The notes beneath the pieces are model-generated. The model saw nothing but the letters and a program-made list of their open reading frames with translations. It had not been told where the DNA came from and ran no database searches. Positions 31,724-39,106 of a DNA stretch of 45,756 bases are shown here, piece after piece. Origin of the DNA: a virus; the IMG/VR virus record IMGVR_UViG_3300036766_000833, positions 1 through 45,756 of that record. The stretch is one strand, 5' to 3'. The translations under genes and the position numbers were made by a program. How positions within the stretch are numbered: position 1 is the stretch's first letter; the number at the start of each line of letters is the position of its first letter.

Positions 31724-32391
31724 TGCCCGGACTCGGTCGGGACAGGCAAGGACCATTTGGACTATCCGGTCGGGGTGGTGGTGGCAGCGGGGCGGGCGTG
31801 CTCATCACGCCGCCATCGTCCGACACCTATATCAACCAAGCTGCCACGACGACGAACTACGGCAGCGCCACGGAACTCGGCATCGCCAACTCATGGGCAG
31901 AGGCTGCCTGGAGTCAGCACCCGCTGCTGGCCTTCGACATCTCGGCTCTCACCGGGAAGTCCGTGGGCCTCGCACGGCTCGTCATGCGGATATCGAGCTT
32001 GGGGAACGCCCTCACGGCCGGCATCAACGAGGCGAGCTGGATGCGGCTGGAGGCCCGACGGCTGCGGCTGGCGTTCGTCGCCGGCCAGGCGACGTGGAAC
32101 ATCTGGTCCACCGGCAACAACTGGACGACGGCCGGTGCTCGGTCAGACGGCAACGATGTGGACACCGAAAAGTACGCCGGACTCCTCGTCACGAACCTCA
32201 TCGCCGGCAGCCCGCTCGTCCTCGACATCACCGGGCTGGTGCGAGACGCGCTCGCCGCAGGCGACACGACGCTGCGCCTCATCCTCGGGGGTCACACAGG
32301 CAAGACCGGCGGCCAGAACCCCTATGGCATCTACAGCGTGGATCACGCGACGACGGCCTACCGCCCGTCGCTCCAGGTCATCTATGGCTGA
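31723..32391 (+). CDS. DNRLRE-domain tail protein
   Basis: 222 aa from ATG 31723. After a Gly-rich linker, SDTYINQAATTTNYGSATEL is the DNRLRE (CBM96-like) signature, continuing with HPLLAFDISALTGKSV, TWNIWSTGNNWTTAG and LDITGLVRDALAAGDTTLRL to the end. These domains bind surface polysaccharide. The last gene of the rightward late region, probably part of host adhesion. Confidence 0.75.
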   Translation: MPGLGRDRQGPFGLSGRGGGGSGAGVLITPPSSDTYINQAATTTNYGSATELGIANSWAEAAWSQHPLLAFDISALTGKSVGLARLVMRISSLGNALTAGINEASWMRLEARRLRLAFVAGQATWNIWSTGNNWTTAGARSDGNDVDTEKYAGLLVTNLIAGSPLVLDITGLVRDALAAGDTTLRLILGGHTGKTGGQNPYGIYSVDHATTAYRPSLQVIYG

Positions 32392-32438
32392 GAGGAGAAC
32401 CACCGATGCCCAAGACGAAGTCCCCCCGCCTCGCGGCG

Positions 32439-32909
32439 CTAGCGGGCGGGCGCGCCTGTGACAGTCGTGCAATCGGGGACGGGCCGCGTCACGACGGCAC
32501 CCGCCCCGACCACCGCGCCGTCGCCGACATCACAACCGGCCAGGACGATCGCGCCGATACCCACGAAACCGAAGGCGCCGATGTGCGTCGGCCGATGGAA
32601 TGTCGGGACGCGTCTCGTCGTGGGACTCGCATGCGCGGAGCCGGCATCCTGATGGGTCAACACCGATACCCGCGCTGCCAGCACGGCGCCGCGGCCGATC
32701 ACGAGACCATCCGCGAGGTCCAAGAGCGTATCCGGCCCCAGGTAGCAGTCATCCTCGATGGTCAGGTTCCGCCATGCGGCGTTCATCACGCGGATCGGGT
32801 GCACGCGGACGTTGTGCCCGACCCTCGCGCCGAAGCGACGCATGAGGATGCCGCGAGCCCGCGGCGGCATGGGTAGCATCAGGAGCCAAGGACGGAAGCC
32901 GAACTCCAT
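32439..32909 (-). CDS. hexapeptide-repeat acyltransferase (NodL/Maa-like)
   Basis: 156 aa, ATG 32909 with GGGGAGGGGGA upstream. Left-handed beta-helix repeats (LTIEDDCYLGPDTLLDLADG, VIGRGAVLAARVSVLTHQD, HIGAFGFVGIGAIVLAGCDV, GDGAVVGAGAVVTRPVPD), with the catalytic His in VLTHQDAGS and the ending GAPAR. Transfers acetyl or similar groups to sugars. Leftward at the lysogeny end of the late region, it is a likely lysogenic-conversion gene altering host surface glycans (inference). Confidence 0.8.
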   Translation of the reverse strand: MEFGFRPWLLMLPMPPRARGILMRRFGARVGHNVRVHPIRVMNAAWRNLTIEDDCYLGPDTLLDLADGLVIGRGAVLAARVSVLTHQDAGSAHASPTTRRVPTFHRPTHIGAFGFVGIGAIVLAGCDVGDGAVVGAGAVVTRPVPDCTTVTGAPAR

Positions 32910-33074
32910 GTCCCCCTCCCCTTCGTCTATCGCCGGAGTCTCCCGGACCTTCCTCCGGTGCCCACGGTCACCGTCGGTGGATAAGCCCGGTGACAGACCG
33001 CTGGCACGAGTCCATCCTCACTTGACCGCCCGACGGCCCCGCCGCATCGAGGGACCACGCCGAGGGGGTGCCCC

Positions 33075-33278
33075 ATGTCCGTCACCGATCCGGAGTCGCC
33101 ACGCGACCGCGCCATCATCCGCGTCCTGCTTCGGTATCGCGAACAGGTAGCCGTGGCAACCGAGTGGGCTTACTTGGAGCTGGCGCGGCTCGGCGTTTCC
33201 GACCCCGCCGCGTCCCTTCTTCCACAGCAGATTCGGCCGTCGGGACGAGGTACTCCGCGATCGGGTCGGCAGGAATAG
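33075..33278 (+). CDS. hypothetical protein, 67 aa
   Basis: ATG 33075 with GAGGGGG upstream. A helical segment RDRAIIRVLLRYREQVAVAT; the last third becomes Arg/Ser-rich. It overlaps the 3' end of the repressor (other strand) by 164 bp, so either the two genes truly overlap or only one is real; the repressor has better support. Confidence 0.35.
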   Translation: MSVTDPESPRDRAIIRVLLRYREQVAVATEWAYLELARLGVSDPAASLLPQQIRPSGRGTPRSGRQE

Positions 33279-33498
33279 GCGGAAGCTCGGCGAAGATGCG
33301 GGGCTCGACGCTGAGGGCAGCGCAGAGCGGACCGAGGTCGACGAGACTCGGGGTAGACCGCTCGGCCTCCCAATCGTTCACCGTTCCCCGCCCCCGCCCG
33401 ACCTTGTCCGCCAACTGCGGCGGTGTTAGGCCACGGTGCTCCCGCGCCATCCTGATGACGTAGGCGATCCGTGCCTTCCGCTCTTCCTCCGACAGCAT
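33115..33498 (-). CDS. XRE-family repressor (CI-like)
   Basis: 127 aa from ATG 33498; an upstream ATG (33582) would add 28 residues. The helix-turn-helix domain at about 5-65 reads KARIAYVIRMAREHRGLTPP, QLADKVGRGRGTVNDWEAER, PSLVDLGPLCAALSV. A basic tail follows, with no LexA-type peptidase, so induction is not by self-cleavage. Divergent from the gene at 33636; the palindrome at 33604-33631 lies between them and is its likely operator. Confidence 0.85.
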   Translation of the reverse strand: MLSEEERKARIAYVIRMAREHRGLTPPQLADKVGRGRGTVNDWEAERSTPSLVDLGPLCAALSVEPRIFAELPPIPADPIAEYLVPTAESAVEEGTRRGRKRRAAPAPSKPTRLPRLPVRDTEAGRG

Positions 33499-33598
33499 CG
33501 CGGCCAGCCTAACCGCGCGCAAACCCTCACTGACGCGGGTGTCCCGCACTCTGCCTGGCAGGGCCGTCAACGTCGGAATCATGGCCGAATGTTGGGGC

Positions 33599-33631
33599 TT
33601 GACAGCATTGTGGGGAATACCCTACAGTGCT
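33599..33631 (+). promoter_or_regulatory. early promoter with overlapping operator
   Basis: TTGACA (33599-33604), 18 bp, TACAGT (33623-33628). A near-palindrome with half-sites AGCATTGTGGGG (33604-33615) and CCCTACAGTGCT (33620-33631), 10 of 12 symmetric positions, covers the spacer and -10, so bound repressor would block polymerase. The predicted start (about 33635-33636) falls on the ATG at 33636: a leaderless transcript. Confidence 0.75.
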
Positions 33632-33635
33632 GGCG

Positions 33636-33863
33636 ATGGCCGACACCGAATATCCGGCGGTGCTCAAGAGTCGAGCGGAGCAGATCATCGAGGCACGTCT
33701 CGGGCGTGACATTCGCGACGTGCTCCGCGACCTCTACCAGGACAGGGGCCTGACGCAAGAGCAGATCGCCGTCGAGCTGGGCATTACCCGCTCCACCGTC
33801 GTCGAGTGGATGAAGCGGCACCAGATTCCGACCGGTTACAACCGGGCCGAGGCAACCGCCTGA
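33636..33863 (+). CDS. Cro-like helix-turn-helix protein
   Basis: 75 aa from ATG 33636. VLRDLYQDRGLTQEQIAVEL, GITRSTVVEWMKRH is a clean helix-turn-helix. First gene of the rightward early chain and divergent from the repressor, the place of Cro or an early activator. It has no leader and no Shine-Dalgarno if transcription starts as predicted. An upstream GTG (33627) lies inside the -10 and is unlikely. Confidence 0.75.
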   Translation: MADTEYPAVLKSRAEQIIEARLGRDIRDVLRDLYQDRGLTQEQIAVELGITRSTVVEWMKRHQIPTGYNRAEATA

Positions 33864-34141
33864 TGGCCACCGCCACCCTCGTTCCGCTCGGCCGCGGCCG
33901 CCCGACGGTCGCCACGCTCTCGCAGTCGCTCGACGGCGCGCGCCGCGTCAACGCCAACCTCCGCGACGAGGTCCGGGCGCTCCGGCACGAAGGGGCGGCC
34001 TTCGCCGTCGACGTGCGCGCCCACGCCTACCGCGTCTACCTCGCCGCACAGTCGGACCGCCCGGACCTCGCCCTCCATGAGGCCGGGGCCATCGTCATGG
34101 CCGCCGACCGCCACCTGCGCCAGCGGGGAGGGACGGCATGA
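33863..34141 (+). CDS. hypothetical protein, 92 aa
   Basis: TGATG junction with the Cro-like gene. A coiled helix ARRVNANLRDEVRALRHEG and a second helix (AVDVRAHAYRVYLAAQSDRP). No family recognised. Confidence 0.5.
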   Translation: MATATLVPLGRGRPTVATLSQSLDGARRVNANLRDEVRALRHEGAAFAVDVRAHAYRVYLAAQSDRPDLALHEAGAIVMAADRHLRQRGGTA

Positions 34142-34569
34142 CCCGCCAGCAGCTGCCGTGGCAGGCGGGAACCGCCCTAATAGCTGCGCAGGGGGCAGGG
34201 GTCGTGTCCATGACCACGTCGGCCCGCTCAGAGGCTCCTGGGCGCTCTGAGACGGTCACGACCGCTGTCGCCGAGTTGAACGACATGCTGGCCGCCGCGG
34301 GCGCCATCGCGGCGGGGGGCCTGGAGGTCCGCGACCCGTGCGACCTCGCGACCGTGCGCCGCTGCGTCCCCCCGGCGGTGCTCACGCTGGCCCTCCTCAT
34401 GGCCGAGGTCGACGTCGAGTACGCCGAGCGCTGGGCGGCCGCGGGGACCGACTGGTACGCGCGCGGCGCGCTGCTCCACGAGGCGCTGCTGTTCCTCCTG
34501 ACGCCCGAACGAAGGACCGACGGTCCGATGACCGAGCTTGAGCTGCGCTACGCCTGGGGCGACCGCTGA
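34138..34569 (+). CDS. hypothetical protein, 143 aa
   Basis: ATGA overlap. Helical: TTAVAELNDMLAAAGAIAAG, AVLTLALLMAEVDVEYAERW, ARGALLHEALLFLLTPER. The hydrophobicity is moderate, so a soluble helical protein. Unknown. Confidence 0.5.
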   Translation: MTRQQLPWQAGTALIAAQGAGVVSMTTSARSEAPGRSETVTTAVAELNDMLAAAGAIAAGGLEVRDPCDLATVRRCVPPAVLTLALLMAEVDVEYAERWAAAGTDWYARGALLHEALLFLLTPERRTDGPMTELELRYAWGDR

Positions 34570-34709
34570 TGCAGTTCGTCGCCTGGTTCCTCGTGACGCT
34601 TGCCCTGCTCGGCGTGGCCTTCGCCATCGGCTTCGCGGCGGAATGGCTCAGCGGCACGCGCGAGCGGCGCGACGCCCGACGGCGCAACACATCGAGACGG
34701 CTGCAATGA
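34569..34709 (+). CDS. small single-helix membrane protein, 46 aa
   Basis: MQFVAWFLVTLALLGVAFAI then a basic tail (TRERRDARRRNTSRR): one membrane helix, cytoplasmic tail. TGATG and ATGA junctions to both neighbours. Unknown role. Confidence 0.5.
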   Translation: MQFVAWFLVTLALLGVAFAIGFAAEWLSGTRERRDARRRNTSRRLQ

Positions 34710-34903
34710 GGACGGCCCGCACCTGGACGCCGTGCTGGTGCCGCTGTAACTGCCACACGCCTCCGGATGTCTGGTACGCGCAGCCCTCCCCGCGGCCGGA
34801 TACCGGCGATGTCATCTGCGCCTCCGAAACGCGACAGGGCAAGTGCTCCGATTGCCGGAAGGGGTGCCATCCCAACAGCAGGCTGGCGAAGGCGGCGTCA
34901 TGA
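34706..34903 (+). CDS. Cys-rich mini-protein, 65 aa
   Basis: CWCRCNCHTPPDVWY and CSDCRKGCHPNS make two Cys/His clusters, probable zinc sites. Coupled to both neighbours by ATGA. Confidence 0.5.
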   Translation: MRTARTWTPCWCRCNCHTPPDVWYAQPSPRPDTGDVICASETRQGKCSDCRKGCHPNSRLAKAAS

Positions 34904-35112
34904 GGTGCCAGTACCGCGACTGCCGCCGGGCAGCCGTGGACCTGTTCCGGGCCTTCCCATCGAGGCACGTTCGGTCCCTCTGCGCCGACTGCCGCGCGAG
35001 CATCGAGAGCACGGGCCTCGCCCTCACCCCCATTGAGGGCTGGGCCGGCCGCGCCGTGCGCAACGAGCTGCCGACCAGCGTGGTGGGCGGCATCCAGGTC
35101 ATCGGCCGATGA
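34900..35112 (+). CDS. zinc-ribbon protein, 70 aa
   Basis: MRCQYRDCRRAAVDLF and SLCADCRASIES give a C-x4-C...C-x2-C ribbon. Unknown DNA- or RNA-binding role. Confidence 0.5.
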   Translation: MRCQYRDCRRAAVDLFRAFPSRHVRSLCADCRASIESTGLALTPIEGWAGRAVRNELPTSVVGGIQVIGR

Positions 35113-35267
35113 CGCTTTCCGACTCCGAGCGAGCCTCCGCGTGGCTTCCCCCGGTCTCACGGGGGCTCGCTCGTGGCCGCATGGCGTCCGCAGTCGCCCC
35201 GTCCGGCGGGGCTGGCGGACCGGATACGAAGCCGGGAGAGATCGCCGCCGGGGCGGCCACGACCTAA
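35109..35267 (+). CDS. hypothetical protein, 52 aa
   Basis: ATGA overlap with the previous gene, but the composition (Ser/Ala/Gly/Arg) is protein-poor. The DNA holds a GAGCGAGCC/GGCTCGCTC inverted repeat (35127-35135 with 35164-35172), so the stretch may act as an RNA hairpin ahead of the recombination genes rather than as a gene. Confidence 0.3.
   Translation: MTLSDSERASAWLPPVSRGLARGRMASAVAPSGGAGGPDTKPGEIAAGAATT
35127..35172 (+). promoter_or_regulatory. hairpin ahead of the exonuclease gene
   Basis: A 9-bp perfect stem (GAGCGAGCC with GGCTCGCTC) with an alternative inner stem CCCCC/GGGGG sharing bases. No U-run. Could tune expression of exo and annealing genes. Confidence 0.35.
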
Positions 35268-35294
35268 CTCAGGTCTAAGGAGGAGCAGGGGAAG

Positions 35295-36230
35295 ATGGTG
35301 ATCGCGCAGACATCGCCCGAATGGGAGGCGTATCGGCAGTCCCTCAAGGGCATCGGTGCGAGCCAAGCATCCGTGGTGCTCGGCCTCTCGCCGTTCGAAA
35401 CGCCCTACGACCTCTGGCGGCGCCTGACCGGGCGCGCGCCGGCGAAGGTGGAGACGCCCGCCATGGCGCGCGGCAAGCGCCTCGAGCAGGTGGCGGCGGA
35501 CTGGACGGCCGAGGAACTCGGCGTCCGGCTGCGGCGCGTCAACCGGACGGTCCGGGATCCGCGCTGGCCCAATCTGTTCTGCCATCCCGACCGGGCGGTC
35601 ATCGGCCAGCGCCGGCTCGTGCAGATCAAGACGAAGGGCCGCGCCTATGACGAGCGCGACGAGCTCGGCGAATATGGCGTGCCACTCCACGTCGAGGCCC
35701 AGGTGCAGACCGAGCTCGCCCTGACGGGCTACGCCGTGGCCACGGTGGCCCTCATGACGTTTCAGGACCTCCACCTCTACGAAGTCCCGGCGGTGCGACT
35801 GGTGGCCGCGGCGATGTGCGACCGGCTCAATGAATGGTACGAGCGCCACATCGTGCAGGGCGAGCCGGTGTCGCCCTACGGCCCGATCCGCGAGGCCGTC
35901 GACCAGGCCACCACGGAACAGGAGGAGCTCGTGGCGGCGCTGCGCGCGCTCCGCATGCGCCTCTCCTCACTGGAGCTCGACGAACAGCGCGTGACGGACC
36001 TCCTCAAGGACTCGATGGCCGGCGGGCTCGCGCTCGTGGGCGGCGGCTGGCGCGTCACGTGGAAGCCGACGAAGGATCGGGTCCTCACCGACTGGAAGGC
36101 CGCGCTCGATGCGGCGGAGGCCAATGGTCTGGACGTCAGGTCCTACGTCGAGGCACAGACGACGACGGTGCCCGGTAGCCGGCCGTTCCGGCTCACCTAC
36201 AGCGGAGGAGGAACCGACCGTGGCGAGTGA
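35295..36230 (+). CDS. YqaJ-type recombination exonuclease
   Basis: 311 aa; AAGGAGGAG before ATG 35295. Motifs in order: GIGASQASVVLGLSPFETPY (19-38), Glu64 in GKRLEQVAAD, Asp99 in CHPDRAV, and VQIKTKG with Gln110 and Lys112. This is the lambda-exonuclease/YqaJ core that degrades one strand of double-stranded ends. The C-terminal 100 residues form a helical extension. The annealing-protein gene overlaps its end. Confidence 0.88.
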   Translation: MVIAQTSPEWEAYRQSLKGIGASQASVVLGLSPFETPYDLWRRLTGRAPAKVETPAMARGKRLEQVAADWTAEELGVRLRRVNRTVRDPRWPNLFCHPDRAVIGQRRLVQIKTKGRAYDERDELGEYGVPLHVEAQVQTELALTGYAVATVALMTFQDLHLYEVPAVRLVAAAMCDRLNEWYERHIVQGEPVSPYGPIREAVDQATTEQEELVAALRALRMRLSSLELDEQRVTDLLKDSMAGGLALVGGGWRVTWKPTKDRVLTDWKAALDAAEANGLDVRSYVEAQTTTVPGSRPFRLTYSGGGTDRGE

Positions 36231-37017
36231 ACTCATGGTCAAGGATGGGCGGGCCGAGCTGCTCGAGCAGGTCGTCATCGGAGGCGACCTCAGCAAGCTG
36301 AGCGCCGCTGACCGCGTGGCCTACTACCGGACGGTCTGCGAATCGATCGGGCTCAACCCGTTCACCAAGCCGTTCGACTACCTGATGCTCAATGGCAAGC
36401 TCGTGCTCTACGCGAAGCGGGACGCCACGGATCAGCTCCGCACCATCCGGGGGATCAGCGTCACGACGCTGGGGAGTCAAGTCCTCGACGAGATCTACGT
36501 CGTCACGGCCTGTGGCACCGATCGCACGGGACGGACGGACAGCGCCACGGGTGCCGTGGCCATCGCGGGCCTCAAGGGCGAGGCCAAGGCGAACGCGATG
36601 ATGAAGGCGGAGACGAAGGCCAAGCGACGCCTGACGCTCTCACTGGCGGGTCTCGGCTGGCTCGACGAGGTCGAGGTCGAGTCGGTCACCGGCGCCCAGC
36701 GCGTCGACGTCGACACCGAGACGGGCGAGATCGTCGTACCGCCCAAGCCGCGGACACTCGCCGATGCCGTCGCCGCAACCGAGCCCCGCCTTGGGAGTGA
36801 CTCGGCCACGGTCGCCCCCGGACTGAGCGGTGATGCCCTGGCCGCCTGGCTCGCCGAGAACCGGGTCGAGAACGATGTAGCCCAGGCGACCGCGAAGGCC
36901 CTGTTCCCCAATCATCCGCGCAACGAGCGCCTGAGCGATGCGCAGCGTCTGCTGTTGCGCGACGAGCTGGCCAAGAGCCTGGCGGACGAGCAGACAGTCG
37001 CAGACCTCCCCTTCTGA
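36220..37017 (+). CDS. putative single-strand annealing recombinase
   Basis: 265 aa from GTG 36220, GGAGGAGG upstream. Core GLNPFTKPFDYLMLNGKLVL, YAKRDATDQLRTIRGISV, ANAMMKAETKAKRRLTLSLA GLGWLDE (split here) forms a family found next to phage exonucleases. The KAETKAKRR helix resembles the equivalent of RecT/Erf annealing proteins. The partner exonuclease upstream makes a two-part recombination system likely. Assignment is by context plus resemblance. Confidence 0.6.
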   Translation: MASELMVKDGRAELLEQVVIGGDLSKLSAADRVAYYRTVCESIGLNPFTKPFDYLMLNGKLVLYAKRDATDQLRTIRGISVTTLGSQVLDEIYVVTACGTDRTGRTDSATGAVAIAGLKGEAKANAMMKAETKAKRRLTLSLAGLGWLDEVEVESVTGAQRVDVDTETGEIVVPPKPRTLADAVAATEPRLGSDSATVAPGLSGDALAAWLAENRVENDVAQATAKALFPNHPRNERLSDAQRLLLRDELAKSLADEQTVADLPF

Positions 37018-37322
37018 TGAGCCGCGACGTCGTCTCGCCCGAGCTGCATCGCGCCGTGCTTCGGCGCGATGCCTGCTGTTTTGCGTACCGCCTCGACCGG
37101 ACCCACATCTGTCGGGACATGTGGGGCCGCTCCCATGGGCCGGGCGACCTCGCGAAGCTCACCGTCGATCACGTCCACGACGCGCCGACGATGGGCAGAC
37201 GGGCGCCCAGCGATCCCGCCCATCTCGTCGCGCTGTGCTGGTGGGCGAACGTCGGGGGCTGGGCGTCGGCGCACCGGGATGAGGAGCGCGAATACCTCGC
37301 GGGTTTCGCACCGATCGCATAG
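37017..37322 (+). CDS. HNH-like nuclease, 101 aa
   Basis: TGATG junction. RRDACCFAYRLDRTHICRDM with LTVDHVHDAP and HLVALCWWANVGG match the arrangement of small phage HNH proteins (C...C, DH, H/N). The last catalytic position (Asn in ANVGG) is plausible. Role in recombination or packaging unknown. Confidence 0.6.
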   Translation: MSRDVVSPELHRAVLRRDACCFAYRLDRTHICRDMWGRSHGPGDLAKLTVDHVHDAPTMGRRAPSDPAHLVALCWWANVGGWASAHRDEEREYLAGFAPIA

Positions 37323-37334
37323 GAGGAGGTCGTC

Positions 37335-38039
37335 ATGCCCCGAGGATCAGCAGCCCGGCGCCGGCGCGAGGCCGAGCCGAAGGCCCCCACGGTTTACGAG
37401 GTGAGCCCTGAAATCGAGACTGTCATGGCGCGCGTCGTGCGCCTCTTCCCCGACCACTTCGGCTGGTCGCTCAACTTCAAGCTCGGCGGCGTCATCGTGC
37501 GCGGCTCCACGCCGAAGGACGAGGGCGGCTGCAACATCCTGGCGCGCTTCGTCAAGGTGCCGCCGCTCTGGCACGGCCTCACCGGCTACGACGCGATCGT
37601 GCGCGTCGAGGAGTGGGCCTGGGGCCGCCTCGGGCCCTCGGAGCAAGAGGCGCTGATCGCCCACGAGCTCTCCCATGGCGCGATGTCCGACAAGGGCGCC
37701 CTGCGCGTCGAGAAGCACGATCTTGAGGAGTTCAGCTTCGTCGTCCGCCACTACGGCGCCTGGCAGGAAGGCATCGCGCTCTTCGACCGCCAGCTGGAGC
37801 TGTTCGAGCCGGGCCTCGGGCGCCAGGAGCCGGCGCAGGCCGTCGTGCTGCCCTTCGAGCGCCCGAAGAGCACGACCTGCCCCTACCCCGAATGCACCCT
37901 CGCCACCGCGCACGCGGGCCCCCACTTCCTCGCCCACAGTCCCGCGCCGGCCGCCGACAGCACACGGAAGCGGCAGCGGCGAGGCGCCGGCACCGTCGCG
38001 GATGGGAGCGAGGGCATGCAGCGCGGGCCGACGCCATGA
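37335..38039 (+). CDS. putative phage metallopeptidase
   Basis: 234 aa. The zinc motif HELSHG at 110-115 (His110, Glu111, His114) plus KHDLEEF (His128, Asp129) fit the phage metallopeptidase family. The C-terminus (CPYPECTLATAHAGPHFLAH) is a separate zinc knuckle. Substrate unknown; a DNA-protein crosslink or host target is possible. AGGAGG before ATG 37335. Confidence 0.7.
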   Translation: MPRGSAARRRREAEPKAPTVYEVSPEIETVMARVVRLFPDHFGWSLNFKLGGVIVRGSTPKDEGGCNILARFVKVPPLWHGLTGYDAIVRVEEWAWGRLGPSEQEALIAHELSHGAMSDKGALRVEKHDLEEFSFVVRHYGAWQEGIALFDRQLELFEPGLGRQEPAQAVVLPFERPKSTTCPYPECTLATAHAGPHFLAHSPAPAADSTRKRQRRGAGTVADGSEGMQRGPTP

Positions 38040-38281
38040 TGGTTCGGCTCGATGACGTCATCACCGTCGCGGCCTTCGTCGCCTTCATGGGCTTCGTCGC
38101 CGGTGTGCTCATCCTCTCGCAGTCCCTCGCAAAGCCACCTGAGCACCGAGGCCCAGCGGACAGGACGACCGACCATGAGATCTGGACCGGAGCAGGCTGC
38201 GCGCTGACCGCCGTGGGCACGCTCGTTCTGGTGAGCGTCATTCTCCTATGGGTCGCCGTCCACCTGGCGTGGCTGCCGTGA
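38036..38281 (+). CDS. membrane protein with two helices, 81 aa
   Basis: ITVAAFVAFMGFVAGVLILS and GCALTAVGTLVLVSVILLWV, separated by a polar loop. ATGA overlaps on both sides. Two-helix proteins in early regions may exclude other phages or alter the membrane; no family recognised. Confidence 0.5.
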   Translation: MMVRLDDVITVAAFVAFMGFVAGVLILSQSLAKPPEHRGPADRTTDHEIWTGAGCALTAVGTLVLVSVILLWVAVHLAWLP

Positions 38282-38472
38282 CCCGCTCCCACACCGTCGC
38301 CGACGTGAGCTTCCGCCGCGGCCAGCTTCGGTGCAGCTGCGGGGCCGCCATGACTGAGAAGGGCGCTCTGCCAGCCGAGCTGGCGGCCACGTTCCAGGCC
38401 CACCGCCGCGAGGCGGGCGAGCGGCCGCTGTCGGTGGCCCAGGCGATGGGCAATCACCGGGAGTACTCGTGA
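38278..38472 (+). CDS. hypothetical protein, 64 aa
   Basis: GTG overlaps the previous stop. LRCSCGAAM, a C-x-C knuckle, and a helix rich in His/Arg follow. Unknown. Confidence 0.45.
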   Translation: MTRSHTVADVSFRRGQLRCSCGAAMTEKGALPAELAATFQAHRREAGERPLSVAQAMGNHREYS

Positions 38473-38780
38473 TGGGCGCTGACGAGCGCCGGCCGCTGCT
38501 CGATATCGGCTCGGTCCGCAACCTCGTCTGCGCCGCACATGAACGGGCGCTCGCCCTCGACGAGACGGTCAATGCGATTGCATTTCCCCTCGAGATTCTC
38601 AACGCCGCGGTCCGGGACGAACGAGCCCAGAGGGCCTGTGCTGCGGGGACGGCGGGCGACATCGAACGGCTGGGGGCCTTCCTGCGGTCCGTCGCGCCCG
38701 TCTGCGAGTGGCTCCCCGCCGACGCCGTAGCTGGCGCCTGGCGAGCCGCCCGCGAACTCGGCAAAGCGAGTCGGGCATGA
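38472..38780 (+). CDS. hypothetical protein, 102 aa
   Basis: ATG overlaps the previous TGA (a GTG at 38469 also exists). Helical; IGSVRNLVCAAHERALALDE and GDIERLGAFLRSVAPVCEWL. Unknown. Confidence 0.45.
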   Translation: MGADERRPLLDIGSVRNLVCAAHERALALDETVNAIAFPLEILNAAVRDERAQRACAAGTAGDIERLGAFLRSVAPVCEWLPADAVAGAWRAARELGKASRA

Positions 38781-39106
38781 GCCCGGCGGAGCGCGTCCTC
38801 ATGCTCCTGACCATCTCGGGCGAGACGTGGACGATCGACGAGCTCCGGCGCGCCCTCGACCTTCCCCGCAGGGCTGTCGAGGAGGCGATCCAGGAACTCC
38901 GGCTCGCGGAGAACCCGATCGCGACCGGGCAGCAGGGCGTGCAGCTGGCCCGGACGGCGGATGAGCTGGCGGTTAGCAACCGTGTCCTGGGGCATCGGCT
39001 CAGTGAGCAGTCCGCCACGCTCGAAGCGCAGGAGCGGGCCGAGGCGACGCTGCGACGGGCTGAGGCCGTGCGGCCGCGATGGCCCGCGTGGGACGTGGCC
39101 TCATGA
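38777..39106 (+). CDS. winged-helix protein, 109 aa
   Basis: MLLTISGETWTIDELRRALD with LPRRAVEEAIQELR and a beta turn (ENPIATGQQGVQLA) looks like a winged helix, followed by a long coiled helix (SATLEAQERAEATLRRAEAV). Possibly DNA-binding. It precedes the methyltransferase and overlaps it. Confidence 0.5.
   Translation: MSPAERVLMLLTISGETWTIDELRRALDLPRRAVEEAIQELRLAENPIATGQQGVQLARTADELAVSNRVLGHRLSEQSATLEAQERAEATLRRAEAVRPRWPAWDVAS

Noticed and set aside
32406-32876. Rightward gene after the DNRLRE protein
   Set aside because: Beyond the first codons it is the antisense of the acyltransferase, whose hexapeptide repeats are clear.
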